Origin: Lucinisca nassula
Lineage: Eukaryota > Mollusca > Bivalvia > Lucinida > Lucinidae
NCBI GenBank assembly: GCA_963580285.1
Contig: OY757013.1
Span: forward strand, 130,817,027-130,881,026
DNA length: 64,000 bases
Direction of reading: 5' to 3'
Of this stretch, positions 44,206 through 54,554 are shown in pieces (position 1 is the stretch's first letter; every line of letters starts with the position of its first letter). Both the position numbers and the translations under genes were made by a program. The notes beneath the pieces are model-generated. The model had not been told where the DNA came from. It saw only the letters and a list, made by a program, of their open reading frames with translations, and ran no database searches.

Positions 44206-44550
44206 AATTGACAATACGGGAGGTGACCTGGCTACTTGTATCGATTACTGATCATTGCCTTCACTTTATTTTGAGAGCGTTTACGGCCGCACACTTCATA
44301 TGTTCCATTTCTGTGGTGCTTCCAAAGGATAACCCTTTTATAGAACGTATTAGGATAGAACGTGTGGCGGCCGTAAAAAGTCTCCCTGCCCTACATCGTA
44401 GTGTAGTTTATATTTTCTGGTCCTTCGGGTTCATCGATTCAGTTGTGGAATTTTGAAAATATCTGAGGGTCACTGATGAGGCCTAATTGGCCGAAGCTAG
44501 CTAGTTGCTTCCAAAGGATAACCCTTTATAGAACATATTAGGATAAAAAT
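44206..44550 (+). repeat. R2-like fragments in the centre of copy B
   Basis: Same R2 blocks as 36640-36985, in the gap where the two gene blocks converge. Confidence 0.75.
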
Positions 44551-44580
44551 GATTACAAAACAAACGTATAGTTTTACATA

Positions 44581-44586
44581 TTTATT
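44581..44586 (-). terminator. Polyadenylation signal (copy B, minus strand)
   Basis: AATAAA on the minus strand, 44 bp beyond the protease stop. Confidence 0.55.
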
Positions 44587-44629
44587 TACGCGCAACGTAG
44601 TGGCAAATTATATATACGCGTATAAATGT

Positions 44630-45076
44630 TCATGTAAAGTCTTTCCGTCTTCTTCTAAGCATTCTTTTCGTTTTAGACACGATCAGGCGGTCGTTGAACT
44701 TCTTCTGGCGTGGGTTGAATTCTTTGATAATGTCTCGCATGGTTTTTCCTCGAGATCTAGCCATCACGTAGTACGCGCAGTATAGTCCGCATACGTTAGA
44801 ACTAGATTGTTGAAGCTGTTTATCGTTCATTAAGTAGGGTTTATTGAGTACCTCTTCGAACCCAACGCCGTAACTTCTAGGATCGTTTCCTACCGAATCG
44901 AAAAATTCGTACGGTCCGTGTTTGGGAAAATAAAATGTTACCCAGTGTTCCCCTCTTTGATAACTCGTGGATGTGTTGGAAATGACGAACCTTCCTCTTC
45001 GTTTTTTAATTTGGTCCGCTGAGCAGACAGTTACGGGGTATCCGGAAAGTATACGAGTCAGTTGATCGCTGTTCAT
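44630..45076 (-). CDS. Adenain-like cysteine protease (copy B)
   Basis: 148 residues with the same H44, D60, Q89, C96 set. The only protein change from copy A is Thr for Asn at 112, outside the catalytic residues; one synonymous T/C change lies near 44893. The in-frame TAA separating it from the upstream ORF is present here too. Confidence 0.87.
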   Translation of the reverse strand: MNSDQLTRILSGYPVTVCSADQIKKRRGRFVISNTSTSYQRGEHWVTFYFPKHGPYEFFDSVGNDPRSYGVGFEEVLNKPYLMNDKQLQQSSSNVCGLYCAYYVMARSRGKTMRDIIKEFNPRQKKFNDRLIVSKTKRMLRRRRKDFT

Positions 45077-45082
45077 CGTCGC

Positions 45083-45535
45083 TTAATATTTAAAGGTTGT
45101 CCAGTCTACCAACTGCCCGCTTTTCGCTCTCGGTTTCTTACGATCAGAGGCCTCGCCCTTATGCTCCTTTCGTAATCGTGCTAGTTCTGACTTTGCCATT
45201 TCAACCGCTTGAGCCACGGGAGTGACCAATTTCACCACGGGTTTTTGCTGTGCTAGCATTTTAATTTCTTTTTGTCGCTGATCTTCCATTTCCTTTAGAA
45301 GACGGTTTCTTCTACCGCTACCGACGATATACCGTCCCTCGTGATCGGGCTGAACGTAGCCCTCGCTCAAGTCTTTGAAATGTTGGTACCACGCGTCGTA
45401 GTCCGGGACATAAGGCACCCATTTATTCAGTTTCTTGTCAAACACTTCTATAGAACCCATCTTTTTTCTGTAAATATGGGGATGCTTTACCCTTCTTACG
45501 TATATTTCATTCGGCATCGGATTCCTGGTTTTCAT
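45083..45535 (-). CDS. 150-residue conserved element protein (copy B)
   Basis: Identical in protein to copy A. It overlaps the ATPase stop by 29 nt and precedes the protease by 6 nt in the same frame. Function unknown; the compact packing with two morphogenesis-type genes suggests co-expression. Confidence 0.6.
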   Translation of the reverse strand: MKTRNPMPNEIYVRRVKHPHIYRKKMGSIEVFDKKLNKWVPYVPDYDAWYQHFKDLSEGYVQPDHEGRYIVGSGRRNRLLKEMEDQRQKEIKMLAQQKPVVKLVTPVAQAVEMAKSELARLRKEHKGEASDRKKPRAKSGQLVDWTTFKY

Positions 45536-46763
45536 CGGTTTCTGTCAAGACATGGTCGGGCCAAACGCTGGCGAATAAATCCTTCCTCAGTTTCACGGCT
45601 TGCTGGATGGATACGTCGACATTCATGTCATGCTGTATTCTTAACGTTTCAGCCGACTGTAGAATCTGCCGTTGAGTAGGATCCTTTTGCAGCCGGTGAT
45701 AATCCATCAGAAACCTCGCGTAATCGTGCCTTAGTCTTTTCCTGAGGGAGGGCAAGTCCTCGTTTGCTGCGCGATGATGAGCGTCCTCGGGAGCAGTCCC
45801 ATCTTCGATGTAGCTATTAACCTTGTCTTTAAAGAGCTCTGCATTCGATTGCCTTAGAGGTTCCTTAAACCTTCTCTCCCATATTTCTAGACACGGGCGG
45901 TCTTCTGCCAGCTCATCTTTGACGCGTTTACCCGGAGGTCTCATATAGGGGTAATGCGTGTCGTTTACGTCGCTTATCGATTCCCTGTCATCGTCACTGT
46001 CATCGTCACTTATATCGGACTCTTCGGATACCTCTAATTTCCGCTTTCTTTCTACCGGAAATATGTCACTGCGTAAACGCTCTTGTTCGGGCGTGCTCGA
46101 TTTTAGGTCGACTATCAGGTACCCGTAAGGCTGACTCGTAGCCTGTTCGAATCGTTTCATAAACGCGGAATGGGATGCTGGATAAATTCTTCTCGCCAAC
46201 GTCGCCACTTGTTGTCTGTCGATGGGATTATTGAAAAGGACGAGGTATTGCGTGTTCAAAGCGATGTCTCTACAGGCTTTTCCTTGCGGGAATAGATTCT
46301 GCGTGAGATATACGACGGACAAGTTTCTGTGATGACTTCCCTTAGTAAAGAGGTCCGCAATTCTTTGATCGCATTTAGCCTCGGTCATCAAGTCGTCAAA
46401 AACCAGGACGTTCCTTTTGCGGGTATCCACATACTCGGAGCTAGTCAGGTTGTCCGGTATACCGTGTACAAACTCTATCTGGGGAAGAGTGCGTTGCAAG
46501 TCGTCGTACAATCTTTGCCATTGGCCAAAACACCATACGATACGTTCGGGTGGAGGGTATATGAGGTCGGACAGGAGTAATTTTCTAGTCCATTCCGTTT
46601 TACCGCTTCCGCTAGGGCCAGTCACCACCATAGAAAACGGGTGTTGGAAGGTAATGTCGTTTGTCATGTCTGGGACTATCCCACTACCGTGCTTATTGCG
46701 TAGGTGTCTTAACAAAGCATCACGTCTCGAGAACCCGCGGTTACAGTCCGAGCATCGATTCAT
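45507..46763 (-). CDS. Zinc-finger packaging-type ATPase (copy B)
   Basis: 418 residues. The finger (C4, C7, H20, H25), Walker A (49-56) and Walker B (119-126) are intact. Val replaces Glu at 384 in the C-terminal tail, and a silent change lies near the finger (about 46701). All catalytic positions agree with copy A, so both copies could encode working enzymes. Confidence 0.85.
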   Translation of the reverse strand: MNRCSDCNRGFSRRDALLRHLRNKHGSGIVPDMTNDITFQHPFSMVVTGPSGSGKTEWTRKLLLSDLIYPPPERIVWCFGQWQRLYDDLQRTLPQIEFVHGIPDNLTSSEYVDTRKRNVLVFDDLMTEAKCDQRIADLFTKGSHHRNLSVVYLTQNLFPQGKACRDIALNTQYLVLFNNPIDRQQVATLARRIYPASHSAFMKRFEQATSQPYGYLIVDLKSSTPEQERLRSDIFPVERKRKLEVSEESDISDDDSDDDRESISDVNDTHYPYMRPPGKRVKDELAEDRPCLEIWERRFKEPLRQSNAELFKDKVNSYIEDGTAPEDAHHRAANEDLPSLRKRLRHDYARFLMDYHRLQKDPTQRQILQSAETLRIQHDMNVDVSIQQAVKLRKDLFASVWPDHVLTETDENQESDAE

Positions 46764-46956
46764 TTTCGTTTCAAGAGTTTGCGGTTTGGTTATTCTTACA
46801 AACTTTTCCCATCATTGACCACCGCCACTACAGTCAACACCACCACAGCCACCACCACCACCACCACCACAGACACCACTGCAGACACCACCCGCCCATA
46901 GGGGAAATATATGGGCTGCGTGATGCTTCCAAGCAGAGCTGAATCCGGCCCGCACA

Positions 46957-47801
46957 CTAGTACTGGTAAACCGCTTAGAGGGTCTAGGCCAAACATCCCT
47001 CCTATTAAGCTGACCATGACACCGCGCCAGCGTTTGACAGTAGTTATATCCTAAATGTTGGACTGGAAGAGCGCTGCTGCCGTGCACTGGCACACGTCGC
47101 GCGTACAACGTTAAAACGACGTCGTTTCGTTTAACACGCGCGACAATTCGCGTGAACGACTGACCGACTGCCCCTGACCAAACGGAGCTAACCCCGATCG
47201 AGCGCGTATATCGCTCCGCCTCCGCTATGCCCTCAGTCGTTGGTCGGTTATAAAAATGACATCTCGAGCCCTGTCGCCCGATGAAGTCAATAGGGTTTAT
47301 TAGCGCGAACTGACAGACTCGCACCGCTTTGCTCGGACAGGCTTAGATCCTCTAAGCGGTTTACCAGTACTAGTGCGCGGATCGGATTCAACTCTGCGTG
47401 GAAGCATCACGCGGTCCCTATATTTCTTCGAGCCCCTATGGGCGGGGGCCGTTGTGATGGTAGGTATGCGAAGTTTCGTGACAGCAGGACAAATCCTTTC
47501 GAAGTTATGACCGATAAATATTTTGGTTTAGGTGCGACAAACTAACTGACTCGGTGATTTCTTTAGGGCACCCCAAAATACTGTGCGGGGTCCTATTTTA
47601 GAAGGGAAGTAACTCCGTAAATCATGTTAGCAGGGTTATGTTTATCGCATTCCGCGATTCCCCTCAAAGCCACCCATCGGTATATCGAGTTTCGCTTAAT
47701 TACCTTTAAAACTATCAGAGGTACGCTCCGGACAAGCTTTATATTTCACCCCGTCTCCGCTATGTCCCTTAGTCGTTGGTTGGACATAAAACGGACAAGC
47801 G

Positions 47802-47869
<68 letters not shown>

Positions 47870-48741
47870 CGTATAAGACGCCGTGGTATACAACGTTGCA
47901 CCAACGTCGCGTCATCGATTTTTTCCTTACAGAACCGACTCATTAAGGCGGTTCTAACGAGTACCCACAACCTATGTCTTAATAAGGAAAATAAGGTTTA
48001 CCCCCCTACATACCCCCAAATTTTACTGTATAAAAGTTGGGTTTAAATATGTTAGAATCGCCTCGATGAGGCGGTTCTAACGAGTACCCACAACCTATGT
48101 CTTAATAAGGAAAATAAGGTTTACCCCACTGCATACCCAAAGTTTATCCGGCTACGCCCCCGCGATATCCGTATAAATTCCGTAGCCGAGAAAGATTCTC
48201 CGAGATTCAAATGTTGTAGATATGCACGGTAAAGGTCTCGCGCGACTGGGAGCAACGCCCCCCAAAATGACCTATACGGCGTTGACGGGGACGTTAAACC
48301 TAAAATCGAACGAACCAAACTTTTTTTTTCCGGGACGCGGTCCATTACTAGTTTCTCGCATCGAGTCGCGCTCTTCCAACACCTTCCATTGTTTTCCCGG
48401 TTTTCGAGGCGATAATTGTTTTGCGGGTGAGAGAATTAATTTCATCGATACTATACCGGGTAGTATCTCCCTAAATATTGGGATAGGAGAGCTCGAGCGA
48501 ACGGGGTAGACCCCGATCACCCCCGACCTGATCAGGGACAGCGAACTTTGCCAATCCGCGGGAACATCTTTCGCCTCAAAATTTAGGATACTTACGGCGT
48601 AATTACGGTAATTTACGTCATTCGAACACTCGTCCGATATTTAGGGTAGTTTCGTCATCTAATCGTTTCGCTTACGTTTCACCGGAAGTTATACAAATGC
48701 TGCGCATGCGCAGTTCGTGGGGCTAAAGTGACTCCCCTACT
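46957..48741. repeat. Copy B right TIR
   Basis: About 1.78 kb. Its (CA)n tract (47805-47867) is longer than in the other arms. It ends GTGACTCCCCTACT, after which unrelated host sequence begins. Confidence 0.9.
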
Positions 48742-48894
48742 ACTATCTTTCATTACTGGAGTATAAAATTTTGCTTTATTTGAAACAAGAAATTCATTGC
48801 AATTGCAGTTAGGCGGAACAGGGTATTAGCCTCATACATCTAACGTCAACATCTTCTAATCATATTACATAGAATGAAATTCATTTCTTAATGA

Positions 48895-49200
48895 ATCAGT
48901 TGGTGTTTTAGAGTTTTACGGCCCAGTCAACACTATTTAGGTCATATTGAGCCGGTCAGTTTACCTTACACTTTTCCTGGGCAGGTTTTATACGTAAGCG
49001 GGTAACCAGTACAGTGTATATTCTTTCGCCAGCAACTGACAAATGCCCTTCTTGAATCAGCGGAAGGGAAATAATGACCGTAGAAAAGATTTCATGATCA
49101 ATTTCAACGAAAGAATGTTTCCGACCCCGGCAGGTATTGAACCTGTATCCTCCTGATCACCAGTCAGACGCGCATCCGACTGAGCTACCGAGACCGGCCA
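48895..49200 (-). mobile_element. tRNA-derived SINE, family S2, full length
   Basis: Minus-strand reading starts GGCCGGTCTCGGTAGCTCAG (A box region), has ACAGGTTCAATACCTG as B box, then CGGAAGGGAAATAATG-type and CTGATTCAAGAAGGGCATT blocks, GGCTCAATATGACC, and GTTGACTGGGCCGTAAAAC at the end. The head folds like a tRNA but the element is a retroposon. Confidence 0.82.
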
Positions 49201-49527
49201 ATTGGTCAGTACTTTGAGTTTTGAGCCTATAGTTAATAATACTACAGCAGCGTTCCTGCTTTTTTATTCACATGCATACCACTGATTATTATACGAAGTG
49301 GCTATTGACAGTTAGCTGGCAATAGCGGTTTTACGTTAAAATCGCTATTGACAGTTAAATGGTTACAACCAAAATATCTTACGACAAAATCTTATTGCCA
49401 TATAAAATGAAATAAAAAGAAACGCCGAAAATAAAATAATGATTATGTAAATATGGTAAATAGCGGGTGTTTCCTACAAGTGCCATATATCCATCTAATA
49501 CACAGTGATAGTATTATATATGCAACC

Positions 49528-49816
49528 CCATAGGGGCTTGAAGAAATATATGGGCTGCATGATGCTTCCACGCAGAGCTGAATCCGGCCCGCACACTAGT
49601 ACTGGTAAACCGCTTAGAGGATCTAAGCCTGTCCAGGAACCGCGGTGCGAGGCAGACCGTCCATGCTAATAAACCCTATTGATTTCATTGGGCGACAGGG
49701 CTTGAGATGTCATTTCACCTCATTGTCGGGTAAAAGTCCCACAAAATTGGAAGCAGCGTCTCCAAAATGACCTTTACAGTGTTGACGGGGACGTTAAACC
49801 TCAAATCAAAAAAATA
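49528..49816 (+). mobile_element. SINE-like element S1 with 13-bp target duplication
   Basis: S1 lacking its first few bases, flanked by TATATATGCAACC at 49515-49527 and 49817-49829. The tail is CAAATCAAAAAAA. Confidence 0.87.
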
Positions 49817-49984
49817 TATATATGCAACCAAAAATGCAGCTTGCAGAGGCCAGCTGCCTCTTGTAGTTCTACATGTATGCGAATGCATTAAGGACTCTCT
49901 ATGTTTTTTCTATTAATTGCTACTCGCATTATTATAACACATCTATTCAATGCAATGGAATATTCATTACCTAAACATAGTGGA

Positions 49985-50520
49985 AAATTTTACCACAAAA
50001 AAAATGAAAAATTTCAGATAAAAAATCCGTTATTTTTCATATTTCTGCCGAAAACAAAATTCTAGGAACTAACGAGTACCAACACTCTATGTTTTCGAGC
50101 AGAAATATGAAAAGTATGTACATCCCTGTAAACCCCATATAAAAGTGGGGTATAATGGGGTCAAAATTATATAGGCGTGCTGTCGTGATGCATGGCTGTA
50201 AAAACAGTAATTTTCTGATGAAATTGATAAAATAATTTCCTACTTCTTTTTAGAGCATAGAATGCGGGTACAGGAACTGTCTCGTCGATGTTTTACTTTC
50301 TTTGCCATTTTATATAGCTCTTCATGCCAAACATGACTCAGTAAGTCTTGTGTAACTTTGAACTTTCTTTTTTCTTTCACTTTCATCACGATAACACACC
50401 CGCGTGAAACAGTGCATTTTCACATATCCAAAATGGCTACTTTTCCGATGTAAATCCATATTATTTTTCTAACGTTTGCTGCGAACATAGATTACGTGTA
50501 CTCGTCAGAACCGCCTCAAT
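49985..50520 (+). repeat. Hairpin-repeat family H, diverged copies
   Basis: Segments with TTTTACCACAAAAAAAATG, CTAACGAGTACCAACACTC, CATATAAAAGTGGGGTAT and TAGGCGTGCTGTCGTGATG, then CGTCAGAACCGCCTCAATA. Confidence 0.6.
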
Positions 50521-50529
50521 ATCGATGAA

Positions 50530-50690
50530 AACATAAATCGCTATTGCCAGCCAGCCAACTGGCAATAGCCATTTTAACGTAAAACTGTTATGGCAATAGC
50601 AATTTTAACGTAAAACCGCTATTAACTGGCAATAGCAATTTATACATAAAACCGCTATTTCTGGCAATAGCCCTTTCCTTATTATTAACC
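50530..50690. repeat. Short tandem repeat with GGCAATAGC units
   Basis: About four units of TGGCAATAGCNATTTTAACG with AAAACCGCTATT; two related inverted units lie at 49305-49370. Confidence 0.7.
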
Positions 50691-51179
50691 AGTAAGGTTA
50701 ACTCTCGCACAAATCAGAGGTTATGTGTACTGTTTAACAGACAAAACGCAATAAAAATAATAACCCGCAAGTAAAAGACCATAAATCAGAATCACGGAAA
50801 CAGGCCATTTATTATTTTGACCACTTTTAATCCCACTTTATATATTAAAACTGCGTTTTACAGGGGTATACATTATTTTTCTTATTTCTGCTCAAACACA
50901 TTGATTGTGGGTACTTTTTTTTAGTGTCAGAAAATTTCCATTTTTTTGCTTACTTAAAAATTTCAATATATTGAATTAGGCATGTTTTCGCTATGTTATT
51001 TATTTGATACCCATATATGCCTTGAGGATTAAAACAGTGTAGACTCAGATGAGACGCCCCAGAAAGCAGTATAGGTCTACAAGGTCTACATTTACTAAAG
51101 CGTCCATGACTATAGTTTTAGCCTACACTAAAAAAAATCGACCAATCAGCGCTGTTGATGCTTTCCATTAAGAAAACAT
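50691..51179. repeat. More family H fragments
   Basis: TTTTACAGGGGTATACATT, TATTTCTGCTCAAACACA and TTGTGGGTACTTTT are H blocks. The rest is not recognised. Confidence 0.45.
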
Positions 51180-51475
51180 GCCCCCGCTCATCGGGGCTTG
51201 AAGAAATAGATGGGCTGCATGATGCTTCCACGCAGAGCATAATCCGACCACGCACGAGTACTGGTAAACCGCTCAGAGGATCTAAGCCTGCCCAGGCAAA
51301 GCGGTGCGAGTCGGCCCGTCCATGCTAATAAACCCTATTGGTTTCATTGGGCGGCAGGGCTTGAGATGTCATTCATCTCAAGGTCGGGTAAAAGTCCCAC
51401 AAAATTGGAAGCAATGTCTCCGAAATGACCTTTACAGTGTTGACGGGGACGTTAAACCTCAAATCAAACAAACAA
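51180..51475 (+). mobile_element. SINE-like element S1
   Basis: Full S1 from CCCCCGCTCATCGGGGC to the (CAAA)n tail. CCATTAAGAAAACA before and CCATTACGAAAACA after form a 14-bp target duplication with one change. Confidence 0.87.
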
Positions 51476-51587
51476 ATCCATTACGAAAACAAGCCTATAT
51501 AAATACATTGTAAACTTTATAACCGAAAAAACGAAAATTTTAAGATGAAAAATTGTCATATTTGTCTTATTTCTGCTCAAAATATAC

Positions 51588-51720
51588 ATTGTGGGTACTC
51601 GTTAGAACCGCCTCATCGAGGCGGTTCTAGCGAGTACTCACAATCTATATTTTAGAAATATACATTGTGGGTACTCGTTAGAACCGCCTCATCGAGGCGG
51701 TTCTAGCGAGTACTCACAAT
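51588..51720. repeat. Two tandem near-perfect 57-bp palindromes
   Basis: Palindromes at 51588-51644 and 51664-51720, 76 bp apart. Each centres on GAACCGCCTCATCGAGGCGG and has two mismatches in the arms. They are the core of family H. Confidence 0.93.
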
Positions 51721-51848
51721 CTATATTTTAGAGCAGAAAAAAGAAAAATAAGGTTTACCCCTGTAAACCCCAGTTTGACTATATAAAATGGGGTTCAAAT
51801 GCAAAAATATATTTCTATCTGTTTTCAAAAGCAATAATTCTGACTTAC

Positions 51849-52017
51849 CAGAAGAGAATGAGTAGAAATGGAGTTGGGCACACTAGGCTTAGTTGTAGAA
51901 CATTCCACTGCCTGACGAAGTATGCTACAATATTCAGGTAGTACCGGCCGATACACAAGAAAAACCAGATTACAATTCCGGCTACCCTGCGTTTTGATGG
52001 TCCAACCAGCTCCATAC
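51849..52017 (-). CDS. SLC22-type organic ion transporter, internal exon (TM4-TM6 region)
   Basis: On the minus strand a GTTTTGCAG acceptor precedes GT ATG GAG..., and the exon ends at CTG|GTAAGT. It encodes GMELVGPSKR followed by VAGIVIWFFLCIGRYY, LNIVAYFVRQWNVLQLSLVC and PTPFLLILFW. The MELVGPxxR loop and the W/LQL...P block are signatures of the SLC22 (OCT/OAT/OCTN) family of major-facilitator membrane transporters for organic cations, anions or carnitine. It starts with 2 nt that complete the codon left by the exon at 54763-54917, so the two join in frame. It ends in phase 2. The next exon, with the expected PESPRW motif, was not found at lower coordinates. Substrate cannot be told. Confidence 0.88.
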
Positions 52018-52037
52018 CTGCAAAACTGTACGCTCTT

Positions 52038-52335
52038 ATTTGTTTGTTTGTTTGATTTGAGGTTATACGTCCCCGTAAACACTGTATAGGTCATTTTGGA
52101 GACGTTGCTTCCAATTTTTGGGACTTTTACCCGACATTAAGATGAAATGACATCTCAAGCCTTGCCACCCAATTAAACTAATAGGGTTAATATGCATGGA
52201 CGGTCCAACTCGCATCACTTTTCCTGGACATGCTTAGAACCTCTAAGCAGTTTGCCAGTACTCATGTGCGGTTGGTTTCAGCTCTGCGTGGAAGCATCAT
52301 GCAGCCCATCTATTTCTTCAAGCCCCGATGGGCAC
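52038..52335 (-). mobile_element. SINE-like element S1 just before a splice acceptor
   Basis: Full S1 on the minus strand, flanked by ACGCTCTT (52030-52037 and about 52334-52341). Its 3' tail ends 20 bp ahead of the SLC22 exon in the direction of transcription. Confidence 0.85.
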
Positions 52336-52375
52336 GCTCTTTTTTGTCTAGCTCTATTCATCATGCTAACAAATA

Positions 52376-52800
52376 CATAAATTGAATACCCCTCTAAATT
52401 CCTTTTTATACAGAGAAAACTGGGTTTACAGGGGTATACCCTATTTTCGTTATTTCAGCTCCTAGACATAGGTTGTGGGCACCCGTTAGAAACGCCTCGA
52501 GCACTCACAACCTATGTTTGAAGTATAAAAAAAGAGAAATATCACAAATATTCGTTTGAAAAAGAAGCAATTTTGGAGAAATGAAAGCAAGCACTACTGC
52601 AAACGGGTGAGTTATCATAATGATAAATATCCCCCATCACAAGAACCACTATCTCATCAGATCAGGTTAACAAGTCTGTGTAATGAACAATCCTCTAAAC
52701 CCCACTTTATTTAGAGAGCACAGAGATTTACGAGGGCATTAATCACTTTTCATATTTTTGCTTAAGAAATAGATCAGCTGAAGCAGTAATTTTTGAGTGA
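52376..52800 (+). repeat. Hairpin-repeat family H, two copies
   Basis: The first (52376-52620) has ACTGGGTTTACAGGGGTATA, the hairpin AGACATAGGTTGTGGG... with a shortened right arm, and GGGTGAGTTATCATAATG. A second copy starts near 52670 with CAAGTCTGTGTAATGAAC. Confidence 0.65.
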
Positions 52801-53224
52801 TATATCACTGTTTGGAAGTCAGTTTTAACGTAGATGAAGTCACGAGCGAGTAGCGCTAGAGATTTGACTACTGACAACTAACCCACAAACAGTGGTTTAT
52901 CATAACTGAATAAATCACGGCACTAGAGCTTATCTATTTCGCTTCTAACAAACATATATAAGCCAACGAAAATGCTATTGATTCCTTCATATTCCCCCTA
53001 TATCTTCCGCCATTGTTTAAAGCAGTCCTGCCAATATAACTGACTGTATCACATGCGTTTACCTGTTTTCATATAACAAATATGACATGTACAAGAAAAA
53101 GACTTTACACCATGTAACGTCAAGGTAACAATGAATTACATCATGAAACGGGATAAAAATGCAGCTCTTCGAATCGCACTCTTCGGCCCAGTGATTTAGC
53201 ACCCAATAAATCATTAGATTTTGC
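52801..53224. other. Intronic DNA, nothing recognised
   Basis: Lies within the SLC22-type gene's intron. Confidence 0.4.
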
Positions 53225-53413
53225 TATTGCAGAGTGCCGTGGTAGCATCGGATTTGAGATCAAGGGGTACCCGGTTTGATCCCAGCAAGCGCCAAGTGTT
53301 GTTTCATTGAGCAAGAGACTTTATTCAAATTGTTTAGTAGTGGTTTCTATCCAGGAAAAAGAGGGCCACATGGAAGATTAGTACTAGTTTACTAAATGTG
53401 TTACGCTCTAAAT
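53225..53413 (+). mobile_element. tRNA-derived SINE, family S3, copy 2
   Basis: A degenerate copy of 24722-24925 with CCGGTTTGATCCCAGC as B box and CACATGGAAGATTAGTACTA. Confidence 0.7.
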
Positions 53414-53429
53414 AAGGACGATCAATATC

Positions 53430-53520
53430 CACGAAAGAATGTTGCCGATCCCGGCAGTAATCGAACCCGTTATTACCAGTCAGACGCCCATCCGACTGAG
53501 CTACCGAGGCGGGCAGATAA
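53430..53520 (-). mobile_element. SINE S2 head fragment
   Basis: Minus-strand CCTCGGTAGCTCAGTCGGAT and a GGGTTCGATTAC B box, with the start of the S2 body CGGCAACATTCTTTCG. Confidence 0.7.
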
Positions 53521-54192
53521 AAGTTGTGCGGACTTGCTATTATCTTCTGCGCACAAGATATTACCTTGTTCCTTTCACAGCACAATATAAAATACAATAA
53601 TGGAATAAAAACAGAGATTCGGAAAACCCCTGGACTTAGAGTAATTCAAATCCATGTCCCTTAATTTCAAATTCTCCTCGTACAATTTCGTGAATCGTAC
53701 CGATTAATGCCATCAAAACAAAATATAAGCTAATTCTTGTGTTGACCCAAAGTTACTATACTACAGTAGCTTGACGCTGTTGATATCGAGCTGACTCAGA
53801 GACTGTCATTGATTTACACTGATATACATTAAGAATCCTAAAAATTCGGACACCTCAAAAATTGTCGTAATTCTCCAACAATTTTGGCATCTTTGTATCA
53901 AGATCCAGCAAGGAGTCCAAAAGGCAAACATTGTAGTCGCTGATCAGTAGCAGTGAAGCAGTCTGATCTGGGTCTTCGCTGTTTGCTTAGGCCTATCTGT
54001 CCCAATGCTTACGACAGTTATTTATAGCCGCTCTAGTGTTGTTGTTGTGATGTCAGTGTTGCGAATAACTGTAAAACATTGACTGACCCATGTGCTTGGA
54101 CACTTGCAAACAGTGCAGGCTCAGATCAGACGTCACAGAACGAGGAGTCTGGCCAGGGCCTTCACTGATTGCTTAAAAATACTGGAATTTAA

Positions 54193-54377
54193 CCCATATC
54201 CCGCTGACAACACCTACTTTTGCAACTAGTGTAGATCCAGGGCAGATGGCTTCTGATCAGAATCGGTTTGTCATGCAGTTTATGAACTGAAAAAAAAAAT
54301 ATTAAAAATCGAATAATTTGATTGGTTGATATTTAGCAACGGGTTTGGCTAAATTATTTTATTCAGCAGGATAAGGA
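54193..54377. mobile_element. TTAA-flanked MITE nested in the foldback element
   Basis: TTAA then CCCATATCCCGCTGA on the left; TCAGCAGGATAAGGA then TTAA on the right. The inverted repeats differ at a few positions. The TTAA sites and the C-rich tip suggest piggyBac-type mobilisation. Confidence 0.65.
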
Positions 54378-54500
54378 TTAAAGTTTAAACACAACAGACT
54401 TTGTCTTTGTTCAGGATTAATATTCTAGCTTATATACCGAAATGATCCTGAGCATTGGGACAGTTAGGCATTAGCAAAACAGTGTAGGCCTAAGTAAACA

Positions 54501-54554
54501 GTGTAGACCCTGATCAGACTGCTCCTTAATGAGCAGTCTGATCAGGGTCTACAC
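54501..54554. repeat. Perfect 24-bp hairpin, loop of 6
   Basis: Arms at 54501-54524 and 54531-54554 (GTGTAGACCCTGATCAGACT...) flank CTTAAT. Related single arms occur at 31190, 53960, 54115 and 56810. Confidence 0.93.

Larger units (their letters stand above)
41158..48741. mobile_element. Virus-like TIR element, copy B (complete, 7584 bp)
   Basis: It starts AGTAGGGGAGTCAC and ends with the inverse GTGACTCCCCTACT. Both TIRs and all six genes are present. Copy A's right end abuts its left end with no other DNA between. Polinton TIRs also start with AG, but a 6-bp target repeat is not seen: ACTATC follows the right end while GTGACT precedes the left end. Confidence 0.88.
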
